21,769 bases of DNA from NCBI GenBank assembly GCA_964618405.1, contig CAZUAY010000022.1:1-21769 (forward strand). Direction: 5' to 3'. How positions within the stretch are numbered: position 1 is the stretch's first letter; each line of letters starts with the position of its first letter. The DNA comes from JBBQIY01 sp964618405 (GTDB lineage: Bacteria; Verrucomicrobiota; Kiritimatiellia; RFP12; UBA3636). The notes beneath the pieces are model-generated. The model was not told where the DNA came from. It worked only from the letters and a program-made list of their open reading frames with translations, and made no database searches. Shown one piece after another: positions 9,101 through 16,801 of the stretch. The position numbers and the translations under genes were made by a program.

Positions 9101-9528
9101 GGGGCTCCAGATCTTGGGTCGACTCGCTTCTTGTCGATAAGGATTTCGAAGACGGCAGTGGAGACCAAATAGGTTAGCCCAAGTGAAAGGGCAGAGAAGA
9201 GCATACAGGTTAGCGTCGCGGCCTCAACGGCATGGCGTGAACCTGCGAGCGACGTGACGGCTCCCAAAATTTTCTGCCATAAAAAATTTTCGGGCATGAC
9301 GTTGGGTCGGGCTCCCGTGAGCATAGCGAGAAGGCCAGATGATTCCCCGGGGAATGCCCATCGCGAAGCGGTCAGGAAATAAAGGCAGAACATGACGGAG
9401 GAAATGATGCCAGCGATCACCCAGTCCCTCCCCGAGGTCACTTTAATTTCTAAAGTTTCCAGATTACCGATAAGGGGTATTTTAGAGTTGGCGTCGGGGA
9501 GAGCTGCTGTGCTATTTTTTGATATCAT
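6196..9528 (-). CDS. GT-C (DUF2723-like) membrane protein with TPR tail, paralogue 1
   Basis: A 1,110-residue protein. Residues 1-430 hold about ten membrane helices in GT-C style with an early lumenal loop, FPGESSGLL. This resembles DUF2723/TMEM260-type protein O-mannosyltransferase-like proteins (PF11028), where the loop is normally GDS-based and followed by an HPPGYP motif that is absent here. A soluble middle region follows (about 440-640; WIVTDGVFDDMILLRG, LCLFPDLWSLGDF). The rest, to the end, is TPR repeats. The start is the ATG at 9528, because GGAGGT lies directly upstream and the predicted promoter would initiate near 9550; an in-frame ATG at 9552 is rejected. The gene heads an operon with the PP-loop and GT2 genes. 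Its paralogue lies at 12602-15892. Membrane glycosyltransfer is inferred; the donor (a polyprenyl-phosphate sugar in GT-C enzymes) and acceptor are unknown. Confidence 0.75.
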   Translation of the reverse strand: MISKNSTAALPDANSKIPLIGNLETLEIKVTSGRDWVIAGIISSVMFCLYFLTASRWAFPGESSGLLAMLTGARPNVMPENFLWQKILGAVTSLAGSRHAVEAATLTCMLFSALSLGLTYLVSTAVFEILIDKKRVDPRSGAPKFHADFAARLGGMVTTLTLAFSAPFWVAASRVNLYSVYLLWMLAAAYLMLRFMAEGRSGYLYAFCLLYGMGMSQSSVMIQFSPVFVLMAIMGMLRFDKYNYVTGGLALFIAGIGLILMLALSVNSFVNTPGYVLQEYWGKFLVAENLIRGLFIKVFNGLPRNGWLIIVGLVILPWIAFLIIASRTLNGEHGPAITGLNLAILIVTLTVVLDSRVSPWQFFGFSAEQIVTYTMTSMTFGYCITVAYMYTINLLSSEHESKFAQIGARALRIAILLFATVMLTIEISSSYVHAETRYTKFITTYVDRLIDNLDGRSWIVTDGVFDDMILLRGIERGMTLNLLDLGSAGNKVYTKQLKEKLTSARLKNSLDIGVFTFLQEWIASDPDVSKKLVLCLFPDLWSLGDFRIYPRGLAFFGGNDTESGFAGQIATEKNINSYFHLMDELDTELSGVSDRSSRYILALAQSVRRRVSFIGNNLGYFIETRGQAQEAMHIYQRVHTFDPGNVSAMLNYASLLERFGTEDQKQAIKNEIVEFKKKQTKPLQIWELSRTQGYVNSPEAFSYLGWTWALSGQSTLAIKTLGMAIGNDYDKGVFGMMMTLADIHSRRGDTNETEKIFEAILKEDPQDLKALLSLAQIKMFQGKTDEASALLEKARATGLPNARILREDASLKLSTGDFEGARAVLKEILGETPQDADARLSLYMTYAKEFIKATDDKARNEIRPKMLEQIDEIFRIPDARYFQGSIARGHMNLLENKLESARDDFLVATKTMGGIVPILELILRLDYRLKDPGAAKQHAMEILKIDINHSFANYIMGSIALSHREFKSAEAYLQRSIEVDSNALTTGDLAYVKFKLDDIDRASQLVTQALDRSRDLYEVWDTYGQILLQQGKLEEAETALRTALKLNVQNPIVHLHLARVLFAQGKKQDCRDVLEGIQPFESSLYGEEKRYYDTLWLDIFGIEKKKVTQN

Positions 9529-9556
9529 GAGACCTCCATACATTTCGAACAAAGAA

Positions 9557-9585
9557 ATAATAGCTTAAAATGGTATTTCTGTAAA
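9557..9585 (-). promoter_or_regulatory. Sigma70-type promoter for the GT-C/TPR-thiolase-GT2 operon
   Basis: Reading the minus strand, TTTACA (9585-9580) is followed by a 17-base spacer and TATTAT (9562-9557). Each box differs from consensus at one position. Initiation would fall near 9550, giving a leader of about 22 bases with a GGAGGT site before the ATG at 9528. This spacing supports the chosen start. Confidence 0.65.
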
Positions 9586-9605
9586 GGATTTGCCACGGGT
9601 AATCG

Positions 9606-9645
9606 GTAATCGGTCAGTCGCCGGGGGCTGTGCCTGACCGATTAC
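9606..9645. repeat. GTAATCGGTCAG hairpin, copy 1
   Basis: Perfect 12-base arms GTAATCGGTCAG (9606-9617) and CTGACCGATTAC (9634-9645) flank a 16-base GC-rich loop. The left arm is partly duplicated just upstream (GTAATCGG at 9599-9606). A related hairpin lies at 21567-21612 with one arm mismatch. It sits directly after the acnA stop. It could end acnA transcripts or protect their 3' ends, but it lacks a T-run. Confidence 0.75.
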
Positions 9646-9660
9646 GGGTACAACGATTCC

Positions 9661-12438
9661 TTAATCTTTTAAAAAGTCGCGCAGCACATAGTTTAAAATT
9701 CCACCGTGCTTGAAATAAACAATTTCCATCTCAGAATCGAGCCGGGAAAGGATTTTGATCGTCCGCACGTCTCCGCTGTCTGATTTGACTTCTACCTGAA
9801 ACTCTTGGTGTGGCGTTAACCCCGCTTCTATTCCTAGAATCGTGAATATTTCTTTGCCGGTAAGCTTTAAGGTGTCGGCGTTTTCGCCAGCTAAGTACTG
9901 AAGCGGTAGCACGCCCATTCCGACGAGATTACTTCGATGGATGCGTTCGTAGCTTTCTGCAATAACGGCCTTAATTCCTAGTAAATTAGCTCCTTTAGCA
10001 GCCCAGTCTCGGGACGATCCAGATCCGTATTCCTTACCTGCCAATACAATGAGGGGCGTTTGGGCTGTTCGATACTTCTCAGCAGCATCAAAAACGCTCA
10101 TCGTTTCTCCTGTAGGGATGTGAGTTGTGAAACCTCCTTCTCGGTCACTCAATTCGTTTTTGATTCGCACGTTTGCAAAGGTGCCTCGCACCATCACTTC
10201 GTCATGACCTCTTCTTGAACCGTAGGAGTTGAAATCTGACTGTTCGACACCACGTCCCTTCAAGTAGACGCCTGCGGGTGAGATCGGCCCGAACGATCCG
10301 GCTGGAGAAATGTGGTCCGTAGTAATCGAATCACCCAGCTTCAATAAAACGCTGGCATTGATAATGTTCTTCGCTTCTGCGACTTCTGTAGAAATGTCTT
10401 TAAAGAACGGAGCTTCTTTGATGTAAGTACTGCAATCATCCCATGGATAAACTTCTCCGTCACTCGATTCAAGTTCTTTCCAGTATTCATTTCCTTCGAA
10501 GATCGTTCCGTAGCTCTTCTGGTAATGATCTGGAGAAAGAACCTCTTTAGAAATCGCTACAATCTCGTCGCGAGTCGGCCAAATATCCTTGAGGAAGACG
10601 GGCTCTAAATTGGGGTCATAGCCTATCGGCTCATTGTATAAATCGATATCGACTCTACCGGCAATCGCGTAGACCACGACTAACATAGGCGACATCAGGT
10701 AATTCATCTTCACCTGTGGATGGACTCGGGCTTCAAAATTTCTATTACCAGACAGCACCGACGCAACAACCAGATCATTTTTTTCTACTGCTATTGCAAT
10801 ATGCTGGGGTAATGGCCCTGAGTTCCCTATGCAAGACGTGCAACCGTATCCGACGACATGAAATCTTAAGGCCTCTAGATCCTTTAATAAATCTGCTTTC
10901 TCCAAGTAATCTGTGACGACTTTTGAGCCGGGCGCCAAAGAGGTCTTGACCCACGGTTTCGCAGCCAATCCAAGCTCACGAGCTTTCCTTGCCACTAAAC
11001 CAGCTCCCAGCATAACCGACGGATTAGAGGTGTTTGTGCAGGATGTGATCGCTGCAATAACGATAGATCCATCGTACAGATCAAATCTTTCATTATGCAA
11101 AGTAACGGAGACGGTCTTTAAACCATCTTTTATTTTGGTTTCAATTTTTGTTTCAACAGGTACTTTGTCAGTTGAAGCAGCTTCCGTCTGCCCCCCTCCT
11201 TCTCCCAAAAAACGAGCAACGGCTCTTTTGTCGATCGGAATATATTCTCTACCGTGTAAGTCTTCCAGCAACGTTGCAAACTTAGGCTTAAAGTTTCTCA
11301 GCAAAATTTTATCTTGCGGCCTTTTGGATCCGGATACCGTTGCTTCTACAGTCTCTAAGTCGAGCTCAATGATAGAACTATACTGAATTAATTCTTCGCG
11401 CTCTCGCCAAAGCATATTGGCTTTGCAGTAACCCTCCACCAACTGAATTTGCTCAATCGTGCGATTGGTTTCGCGCATATAATCCAGTGTGCGGTCGTCG
11501 ATTGGAAAATAGGTGACGGTGCATCCAAACTCAGGAGACATATTGGCAATTGTGGCACGATCTGGAACTGAAAGATTGTTTAGCCCTTCACCATAGACCT
11601 CTATAAACTTGCCCACCACACCATGTTTACGAACGAGCGCTGTGATCGTTAGGACCATGTCCGTAGCGGTTGTTCCTGCTGGCAATTGGCCTGTCAGCTT
11701 CAGTCCCACGACCTCTGGAACGATAAAATAGATGGGTTGACCCAGAATTGCAGCCTCTGCTTCAATCCCGCCTACTCCCCAACCTATAACGCCTATGCCA
11801 TTGACCATAGGTGTATGGGAGTCGGTACCCACCAAGGTGTCTGGGAAGACAGTGCCATCTCGTTTGATGACGCCCTGAGCAAGGTACTCAAGATTGACCT
11901 GGTGACAGATTCCCATTCCAGGGGGAACAACCGAGAAGTTAGCGAACGTTTTTTGAGCCCATTTTAAAAATTTGTAGCGCTCAGAGTTCCGCTCATATTC
12001 TTTTTCGACATTCTTTTGGTAGCTATAATTTGTCCCAAAGTAATCGACTTGAACTGAATGGTCGATGACCAAGTCAACAGGAATCAACGGGTTAATTTTA
12101 CTGGCATCCTTGCCCTTTCGGTTCGCCTCAGATCGTAAGGAAGCAATGTCGACTACGGCCGGAACTCCTGTAAAGTCCTGCATTAAAACGCGTGCAGGCT
12201 TATATGGGATGTCTTTATCCACCGGGGTTGGAGTCCACTCTAAAAGCGTTTTTAAATGATCCAAGGTAATGGCGAAGTCGTCAAAATTCCTCAAAGCGTT
12301 TTCGAGCAAAATTCTGATTGAAAACGGGAGGTGCTTAACGGAGTGACCGGATGCTTCAAGCTTTTTTAGGCTCCAATAGATATGGGATTCACCAGTGGAG
12401 TTTAATGTGGTCTTAATCTGATAGGGGTCTTTACTCAT
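9661..12438 (-). CDS. acnA: Aconitate hydratase A
   Basis: A 925-residue cytosolic iron-sulfur enzyme that isomerises citrate to isocitrate through cis-aconitate in the TCA cycle. The three [4Fe-4S] ligands are present: Cys467 in ITSCTNTSNP, and Cys533 and Cys536 in GYGCTSCIGNSG. Their spacing (66 and 3) matches the AcnA/IRP1 pattern. Other family signatures are VGTDSHTPMVNG, TTDHISPAGS and GSGSSRDWAAKG in the swivelling C-terminal domain. Length fits the AcnA class, slightly extended by a hydrophilic insert near 412-440 (GEGGGQTEAASTDK). There is no clear Shine-Dalgarno before the ATG; the leader is A/T-rich. It stands alone, divergent from one GT-C/TPR paralogue and upstream of the other in the same direction, with its own promoter and a hairpin after its stop. 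No metabolic partner is adjacent. Confidence 0.97.
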   Translation of the reverse strand: MSKDPYQIKTTLNSTGESHIYWSLKKLEASGHSVKHLPFSIRILLENALRNFDDFAITLDHLKTLLEWTPTPVDKDIPYKPARVLMQDFTGVPAVVDIASLRSEANRKGKDASKINPLIPVDLVIDHSVQVDYFGTNYSYQKNVEKEYERNSERYKFLKWAQKTFANFSVVPPGMGICHQVNLEYLAQGVIKRDGTVFPDTLVGTDSHTPMVNGIGVIGWGVGGIEAEAAILGQPIYFIVPEVVGLKLTGQLPAGTTATDMVLTITALVRKHGVVGKFIEVYGEGLNNLSVPDRATIANMSPEFGCTVTYFPIDDRTLDYMRETNRTIEQIQLVEGYCKANMLWREREELIQYSSIIELDLETVEATVSGSKRPQDKILLRNFKPKFATLLEDLHGREYIPIDKRAVARFLGEGGGQTEAASTDKVPVETKIETKIKDGLKTVSVTLHNERFDLYDGSIVIAAITSCTNTSNPSVMLGAGLVARKARELGLAAKPWVKTSLAPGSKVVTDYLEKADLLKDLEALRFHVVGYGCTSCIGNSGPLPQHIAIAVEKNDLVVASVLSGNRNFEARVHPQVKMNYLMSPMLVVVYAIAGRVDIDLYNEPIGYDPNLEPVFLKDIWPTRDEIVAISKEVLSPDHYQKSYGTIFEGNEYWKELESSDGEVYPWDDCSTYIKEAPFFKDISTEVAEAKNIINASVLLKLGDSITTDHISPAGSFGPISPAGVYLKGRGVEQSDFNSYGSRRGHDEVMVRGTFANVRIKNELSDREGGFTTHIPTGETMSVFDAAEKYRTAQTPLIVLAGKEYGSGSSRDWAAKGANLLGIKAVIAESYERIHRSNLVGMGVLPLQYLAGENADTLKLTGKEIFTILGIEAGLTPHQEFQVEVKSDSGDVRTIKILSRLDSEMEIVYFKHGGILNYVLRDFLKD

Positions 12439-12483
12439 AAAAAATTACGTGAAAGTGAAAAATAAATTTGACGACTAGGGCTT

Positions 12484-12513
12484 AATATAAGGCTATTGGA
12501 TTTTAATTGCCAG
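12484..12513 (-). promoter_or_regulatory. Candidate promoter for acnA
   Basis: On the minus strand, CTGGCA (12513-12508) is followed by an 18-base spacer and TATATT (12489-12484). Each box matches consensus at four or five positions. Initiation near 12477 would give a leader of about 40 bases without an obvious SD. This is weaker than the other promoters called here. Confidence 0.4.
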
Positions 12514-12538
12514 TAAATAAGCCTCAATAAACAGGCTG

Positions 12539-12567
12539 TTTACTTTTTGCGTTTCAACTGTTACAAT
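12539..12567 (+). promoter_or_regulatory. Sigma70-type promoter for GT-C/TPR paralogue 2
   Basis: TTTACT (12539-12544), a 17-base spacer and TACAAT (12562-12567). The -10 box differs from consensus at one position and the -35 at two. Initiation near 12574 gives a leader of about 27 bases. It lies back to back with the acnA promoter in a 163-base divergent region. Confidence 0.55.
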
Positions 12568-12601
12568 TAAAGACCATTATTAATCTGAGGGAAATCAAGG
12601 G

Positions 12602-15600
12602 ATGAGTGCAAGTGAAACGGACAGCAAATTGATCCTGAAAACAAGCGTAAAAGCAACCATTGAAACGGACAAATTTCATACTTCTCACCTTGTGATTGCC
12701 TTGCTCGTCTCCTTGGTAGCATTCCTCGTATACTTGACTACGGTCGTGGGGGGCGTCGTTCCGGGCGAGTCTGCTGACCTGTTGACAAATTTGGCGGGCG
12801 TCAAAGATAATTTAATGATGCGCCATGTCGTCTGGCGCAAACTCGTGGAGTTGGCGGCATCCACGGGGGGGGCACACCTCGTATTAGCCGTGAACCTGTT
12901 GTGTACATTTTTTAGTGCACTTGCTGTAGGCATGCTCTACCTCGTGGCCGCGTCCCTTATCAACGTCATGGTGGATCGAGAACACCTGAATTTAGCAATT
13001 TCAGGGAACGGACGCAAACACGCTAATATTATGGCCTTCCTTGCTGGCCTTTTCTCTGCGGTCACGCTTGCGTTTTCAGCTCCGTATTGGGTGGCTGCGA
13101 CCCAGTGCTATTATCATTCATTTTATCTTTTTTGGTTGCTGCTTTCATTCTATTTGTTGCTACGTTTCGGAAAAACGTTGCAGTTACGCTATCTCTATGC
13201 GTTTTGTCTCTTACACAGTGCAGGCATCGCGCAGACCTCGTGTTTTCTGGCTTTTGCGCCGCTTTGCTATTGCTACGCGCTTTTTGTTTTGTGGAGTAAT
13301 GATCGTCTTTCCGGGAAGATTTTTCGAAACATTGTTCTGCTCAGTTTAGTGGGCGGTAGCTTACTTCTCGTGAATGCGGCTGAGTTTTACGGTGGTTCTG
13401 GCTACGAACTTCTCGGAATGGGCAGCTTCCCGTCTGTAGTGAAAGGGCTGGTTAGAGGGGTGGTGGGCGGCGTATTCGGCAGTTTGCCGCGCGTGGGGTG
13501 GATGATTGTTTTGGGCATGACCATCGCGCCTTGTCTTGCTATTCTATTAACAGGGTACCGCGCATTAAATGGGGAGAAAGACTGGAGTTTCTTCGCGTTG
13601 CATCTGGCGGTTCTTTCCGTCACGGTAGCTGTGGTTCTCGACCTTCGTGTCTCGCCGTGGCAGTTTTATAATGTTGGCTCGCTTCAGATTGTGCCCTACG
13701 CCATGATGTCGCTGGCTTTTGGGTACATGGTCGCCTATCTCTACTCCCTTACTTTGTATCTCTTGCCGGCCGAGACAGGTGGGAAGGCCAACCGATCGAC
13801 TTTGATTTACCGGTATGTCCTCATTCTCGCGACAACGGCGCTCTCCGTTTATGCCTTTATCAACAACCGCACAGATGCCGACCATAAGCGGATGAGCTTT
13901 GTCTGGACTTATGCCGACACGCTTCTTGACAATCTTGATGGTCGAAAATGGCTCGTCACGAACGGTGTTTTCGACGACGTTGTTCTTGTCCGTGCTAAGG
14001 AGCGTGGGATCGACATCAACATGCTTAATTTATCTCAGGCGAATGATAAAACTGCTATGAAGATTACTAAAAGCAAGTTGAAGAACATTCGCTTGAAGAA
14101 CTCTGCCGATATCGGTATGTTCCCGCTACTTCAAGAGTGGATTACAGGGGATCGCGATGTTGCCGCTGAGCTGGGTCTTTGCCTTTTCCCTGATTTATGG
14201 AATGTCGGAGAGTACGAAGTCTACCCATACGGCCTAGCATTTTTTGGGGCAACCCCTGAGCAGATGGAGATAATTCGCAAGCAGGATTTTAAAACACCGT
14301 ATTTTGCGATTCTGGATAAATTCATTCCGATGCTGGATGTGGTTGAAGACGACACCTCTCCCAGAACTGCGTTCTACCGACAGATGGTGACGGGGCAGAT
14401 TAGCTTCATCGGAAACAATCTCGGTTATTTGCTTGAAACGAGTGGCCGCAAGGAAGAGGCCTTCGAGGTCTACAGCCGTGTACACGAGTTCGATCCCAAT
14501 AACGTCAGCGCCTTGCTGAACTATGCCACGATGGTCCAGAGTGGTATGCACCCAGAGCTGAAGGACAAGGTCATGACCGAATTGGAGGCTTTTCAACGTA
14601 AACTGACCGCCCCCATCGAAATTTGGTCTCTTTCAAGAACTTTCGGTTATGTTAGCTCGCCTGAGGCATTTGCAAAGTTAGGGTGGACTTGGGCCATGTC
14701 GGGTCAGTCGAATCTTGCCTTGAAGTCTCTCACGAGAGCCCTGAAGGAGCTCCAGCCAGAAAACCGAGGTAAGCTTCGCTCGGTCATCGCCGACGTCTAC
14801 ATGCAGAGCAATGACCTTGTGGCGAGCGAGCGGGTCTACAAGGAAATTCTGGCGGAAGACCCCGGCGATCATGCTGCCTTGATCGGTCTTGTTCGTATTT
14901 CAGTCATCAACGGCGATGCAGCCAAGGCAAAGCAATATCTCGAATCGGCAAAGGCTGCAGGAGTTCCACTCGAGAGGCTTCTTTATGAGACCGTTGCTCT
15001 CAACCTCATGGCTGGAGATGTCGATCAGGCTCGAATCGTCGCGAACGAGCTTGTAGCCCTCAACCCGAACAATCCTGAAGCGCAGACGATCATGAGCGTG
15101 ATCTATTCCGAGCTTTATATGAACGCGACGACGCCCGAGAAATCGGAAGAGGCCTTGAAGGGTATGCAAAAGGCGGTTGCCGAACTCGAACGCATTGCTG
15201 GACCCTCTGATTTTCAAGTTCTGTTCGTTAAGGGACGAATGAACATGATCACGAAAAACTATTTGGAATCGCGCGAAAACTTCATCGAAGCACTGAAGAA
15301 TGGGAGAAATCCAAATGTCGTGCCGATTATGGACAGCATCCTCAGGATGGACCATGCACTTGTCGATAAACCGAATGCTCTCAAGCATGCTAAAGACATT
15401 CTCTTCAGAGACCCCAACCACGGTTTCGCTAACTACGTTCTCGGCTCACTTGCGCTTGAAAAAGAAGACTATATTTCAGCGGAAGACTACCTTCATCGTA
15501 GCCTTAAAGCGGAGCCAACCTCCGTCTTCGTCTTAAACGATCTTGCTGTTACCAAGCTGAAGCTTGGGAAAGCGGATGAGGCAGAGAAACTCATTCGGCA

Positions 15601-15892
15601 GTCGTTCATTACAGATGATCAAGTTTACGCATCCTGGGATACGCTCGGTTCAATTCTTCTCTTTAAGGGCAATATCGAGAGTGCGGCAGAAGCGTTTCAG
15701 ACAGCCTTGCGTCTGAATGATAAGGATTTACGCGTGCATCTCCATGTTGCTCAAATTCATTTTCGTAAAGGCGAGCTAGACAAGAGCCGTGAAATCATCC
15801 GAAAACTTGGCGCTGGTTCTGACCTTTTTACCGGCGACGATCTTCGCGAGTATGAAGAGCTGGCACAGGCGCTTCTCGGAAAAACGAAATAA
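12602..15892 (+). CDS. GT-C (DUF2723-like) membrane protein with TPR tail, paralogue 2
   Basis: A 1,096-residue protein with the same three parts as the product of 6196-9528. A polytopic domain (about 1-430) carries the early loop VPGESADLL and the shared TLAFSAPYWVAA and YLYAFCLL segments. A soluble middle domain holds WLVTNGVFDDVVLVRAKERG and LCLFPDLWNVGEY. A TPR tail runs from about 600 to the end, with phrases such as SFIGNNLGYLLET and LGWTWAMSGQS nearly identical between paralogues. The middle-domain phrase resembles the NGDNDTFPL segment of DUF2723 proteins, which suggests the family relationship extends past the membrane part. The start has GAGG 11 bases upstream. No partner gene shares its transcript closely; murI starts about 70 bases downstream. 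Function as a membrane glycosyltransferase or a glycosylation-linked scaffold is inferred. Confidence 0.75.
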   Translation: MSASETDSKLILKTSVKATIETDKFHTSHLVIALLVSLVAFLVYLTTVVGGVVPGESADLLTNLAGVKDNLMMRHVVWRKLVELAASTGGAHLVLAVNLLCTFFSALAVGMLYLVAASLINVMVDREHLNLAISGNGRKHANIMAFLAGLFSAVTLAFSAPYWVAATQCYYHSFYLFWLLLSFYLLLRFGKTLQLRYLYAFCLLHSAGIAQTSCFLAFAPLCYCYALFVLWSNDRLSGKIFRNIVLLSLVGGSLLLVNAAEFYGGSGYELLGMGSFPSVVKGLVRGVVGGVFGSLPRVGWMIVLGMTIAPCLAILLTGYRALNGEKDWSFFALHLAVLSVTVAVVLDLRVSPWQFYNVGSLQIVPYAMMSLAFGYMVAYLYSLTLYLLPAETGGKANRSTLIYRYVLILATTALSVYAFINNRTDADHKRMSFVWTYADTLLDNLDGRKWLVTNGVFDDVVLVRAKERGIDINMLNLSQANDKTAMKITKSKLKNIRLKNSADIGMFPLLQEWITGDRDVAAELGLCLFPDLWNVGEYEVYPYGLAFFGATPEQMEIIRKQDFKTPYFAILDKFIPMLDVVEDDTSPRTAFYRQMVTGQISFIGNNLGYLLETSGRKEEAFEVYSRVHEFDPNNVSALLNYATMVQSGMHPELKDKVMTELEAFQRKLTAPIEIWSLSRTFGYVSSPEAFAKLGWTWAMSGQSNLALKSLTRALKELQPENRGKLRSVIADVYMQSNDLVASERVYKEILAEDPGDHAALIGLVRISVINGDAAKAKQYLESAKAAGVPLERLLYETVALNLMAGDVDQARIVANELVALNPNNPEAQTIMSVIYSELYMNATTPEKSEEALKGMQKAVAELERIAGPSDFQVLFVKGRMNMITKNYLESRENFIEALKNGRNPNVVPIMDSILRMDHALVDKPNALKHAKDILFRDPNHGFANYVLGSLALEKEDYISAEDYLHRSLKAEPTSVFVLNDLAVTKLKLGKADEAEKLIRQSFITDDQVYASWDTLGSILLFKGNIESAAEAFQTALRLNDKDLRVHLHVAQIHFRKGELDKSREIIRKLGAGSDLFTGDDLREYEELAQALLGKTK

Positions 15893-15965
15893 GCTTGGAC
15901 TTGGATGGGATAAAGCACGACGAAGAGCAGAAGTGTTGATTTTACGACTTTGGGTCCAAGACGCC

Positions 15966-16688
15966 ATGTCAATTTTTAATATAAGCATGAATTCATTCGG
16001 AACTTCAAACATTGAGAGCACGGAGCAGGTTGGGTTTTTTGACTCCGGCATCGGGGGGATCAGTGTCCTCCGCGAATTTAGAAAACTCCGTCCCAATGCG
16101 GAGGTTTACTATATTGCTGATTGGCAATACTGTCCATACGGTAAAAAACCTGATGCCGTTATTCTTGAACGCGCCCATGTGCTGACGAAGAATCTGTTGA
16201 AGCAAGGCTGCAAGCTTATCGTTGTCGCTTGCAATACTGCAACTGCGGTGGCCATCGATTCGCTACGGACGACTTACCCCGATGTTCCATTCGTCGGGAT
16301 GGAACCCGCGATTAAACCCGCAGCCCTGCATTCCAAGACAGGTGTGGTGGCCATTCTTGCAACGCCGAACACCTTCAACGGGCGGCTCTATAAAGAAACT
16401 TCTGCTCGATTTGGTGATGTCAAAATTATCACCGCCACGGGAGAGGGATTTGTGGAGCTTGTTGAAAACGGGGAATTCGTTTCGGAGCATGCTAAAGCCA
16501 TCGTTTCACGAATTGTACTCCCGTTGATTAAAGAAAATGTAGACCATATCGTCCTCGGATGTACCCATTATCCGTTCCTCAAAGACGTGATGCAGAAGCT
16601 GGTGGGGCCGGAGGTAGCGATTGTCGATCCGTCGCTACCCGTCGCCATGCGGGCTGTCTCGCTTCTCGATAGAATGAGAAAGAAATAG
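15966..16688 (+). CDS. murI: Glutamate racemase
   Basis: A cofactor-independent cytosolic enzyme that interconverts L- and D-glutamate and supplies D-glutamate for peptidoglycan. With this start it has 240 residues. FFDSGIGG gives the Asp26-Ser27 pair. The two catalytic cysteines are Cys89 in VVACNTATA and Cys199 in VLGCTHYPFL. The substrate-loop equivalent reads YIADWQYCPYGKK, unlike the commoner GDxxRxPYG form but keeping Asp52. The reading frame is open upstream to 15789, overlapping the GT-C/TPR gene in another frame, so the start needs choosing. ATGs at 15966 and 15987 both lie just before the first strand; neither has an SD, and 15987 would give 233 residues. A small inverted repeat (CTTGGAC at 15894-15900, GTCCAAG at 15954-15960) brackets the leader. 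It may be read through from the upstream gene. Confidence 0.92.
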   Translation: MSIFNISMNSFGTSNIESTEQVGFFDSGIGGISVLREFRKLRPNAEVYYIADWQYCPYGKKPDAVILERAHVLTKNLLKQGCKLIVVACNTATAVAIDSLRTTYPDVPFVGMEPAIKPAALHSKTGVVAILATPNTFNGRLYKETSARFGDVKIITATGEGFVELVENGEFVSEHAKAIVSRIVLPLIKENVDHIVLGCTHYPFLKDVMQKLVGPEVAIVDPSLPVAMRAVSLLDRMRKK

Positions 16689-16719
16689 GCTGTCAGTCGA
16701 GTAAAAACTTGTCGTTACG

Positions 16720-16786
16720 ATCGGTGTTCGTAGGCCATTCCAGCCCCAGCGAGATAAGAAGACCAGCCACAAGAGAGAAGTGGTGA
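16720..16786 (-). repeat. Degenerate copy of the two-hairpin repeat
   Basis: This stretch between the convergent murI and tag genes aligns by eye with the right-end repeat. GATCGGTG starts it, 18 of the first 23 bases match, and CCAGCCACA(A/G)G(A/G)GAGAA then GTGGTGA follow in the same order after a short insertion. The hairpin arms are mostly destroyed. It reads as an old, decayed copy in the same orientation as 21682-21735. Confidence 0.5.
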
Positions 16787-16801
16787 GTTGTGAAGCGTGC
16801 C

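Noticed and set aside
9606..9645. Intrinsic terminator of acnA
   Set aside because: The stem is strong but no T-run follows in the direction of transcription; the related right-end copy also argues for a repeat.
15789..15965. Extended N terminus for murI
   Set aside because: It would overlap the end of the GT-C/TPR gene by about 100 bases and add residues foreign to glutamate racemases.
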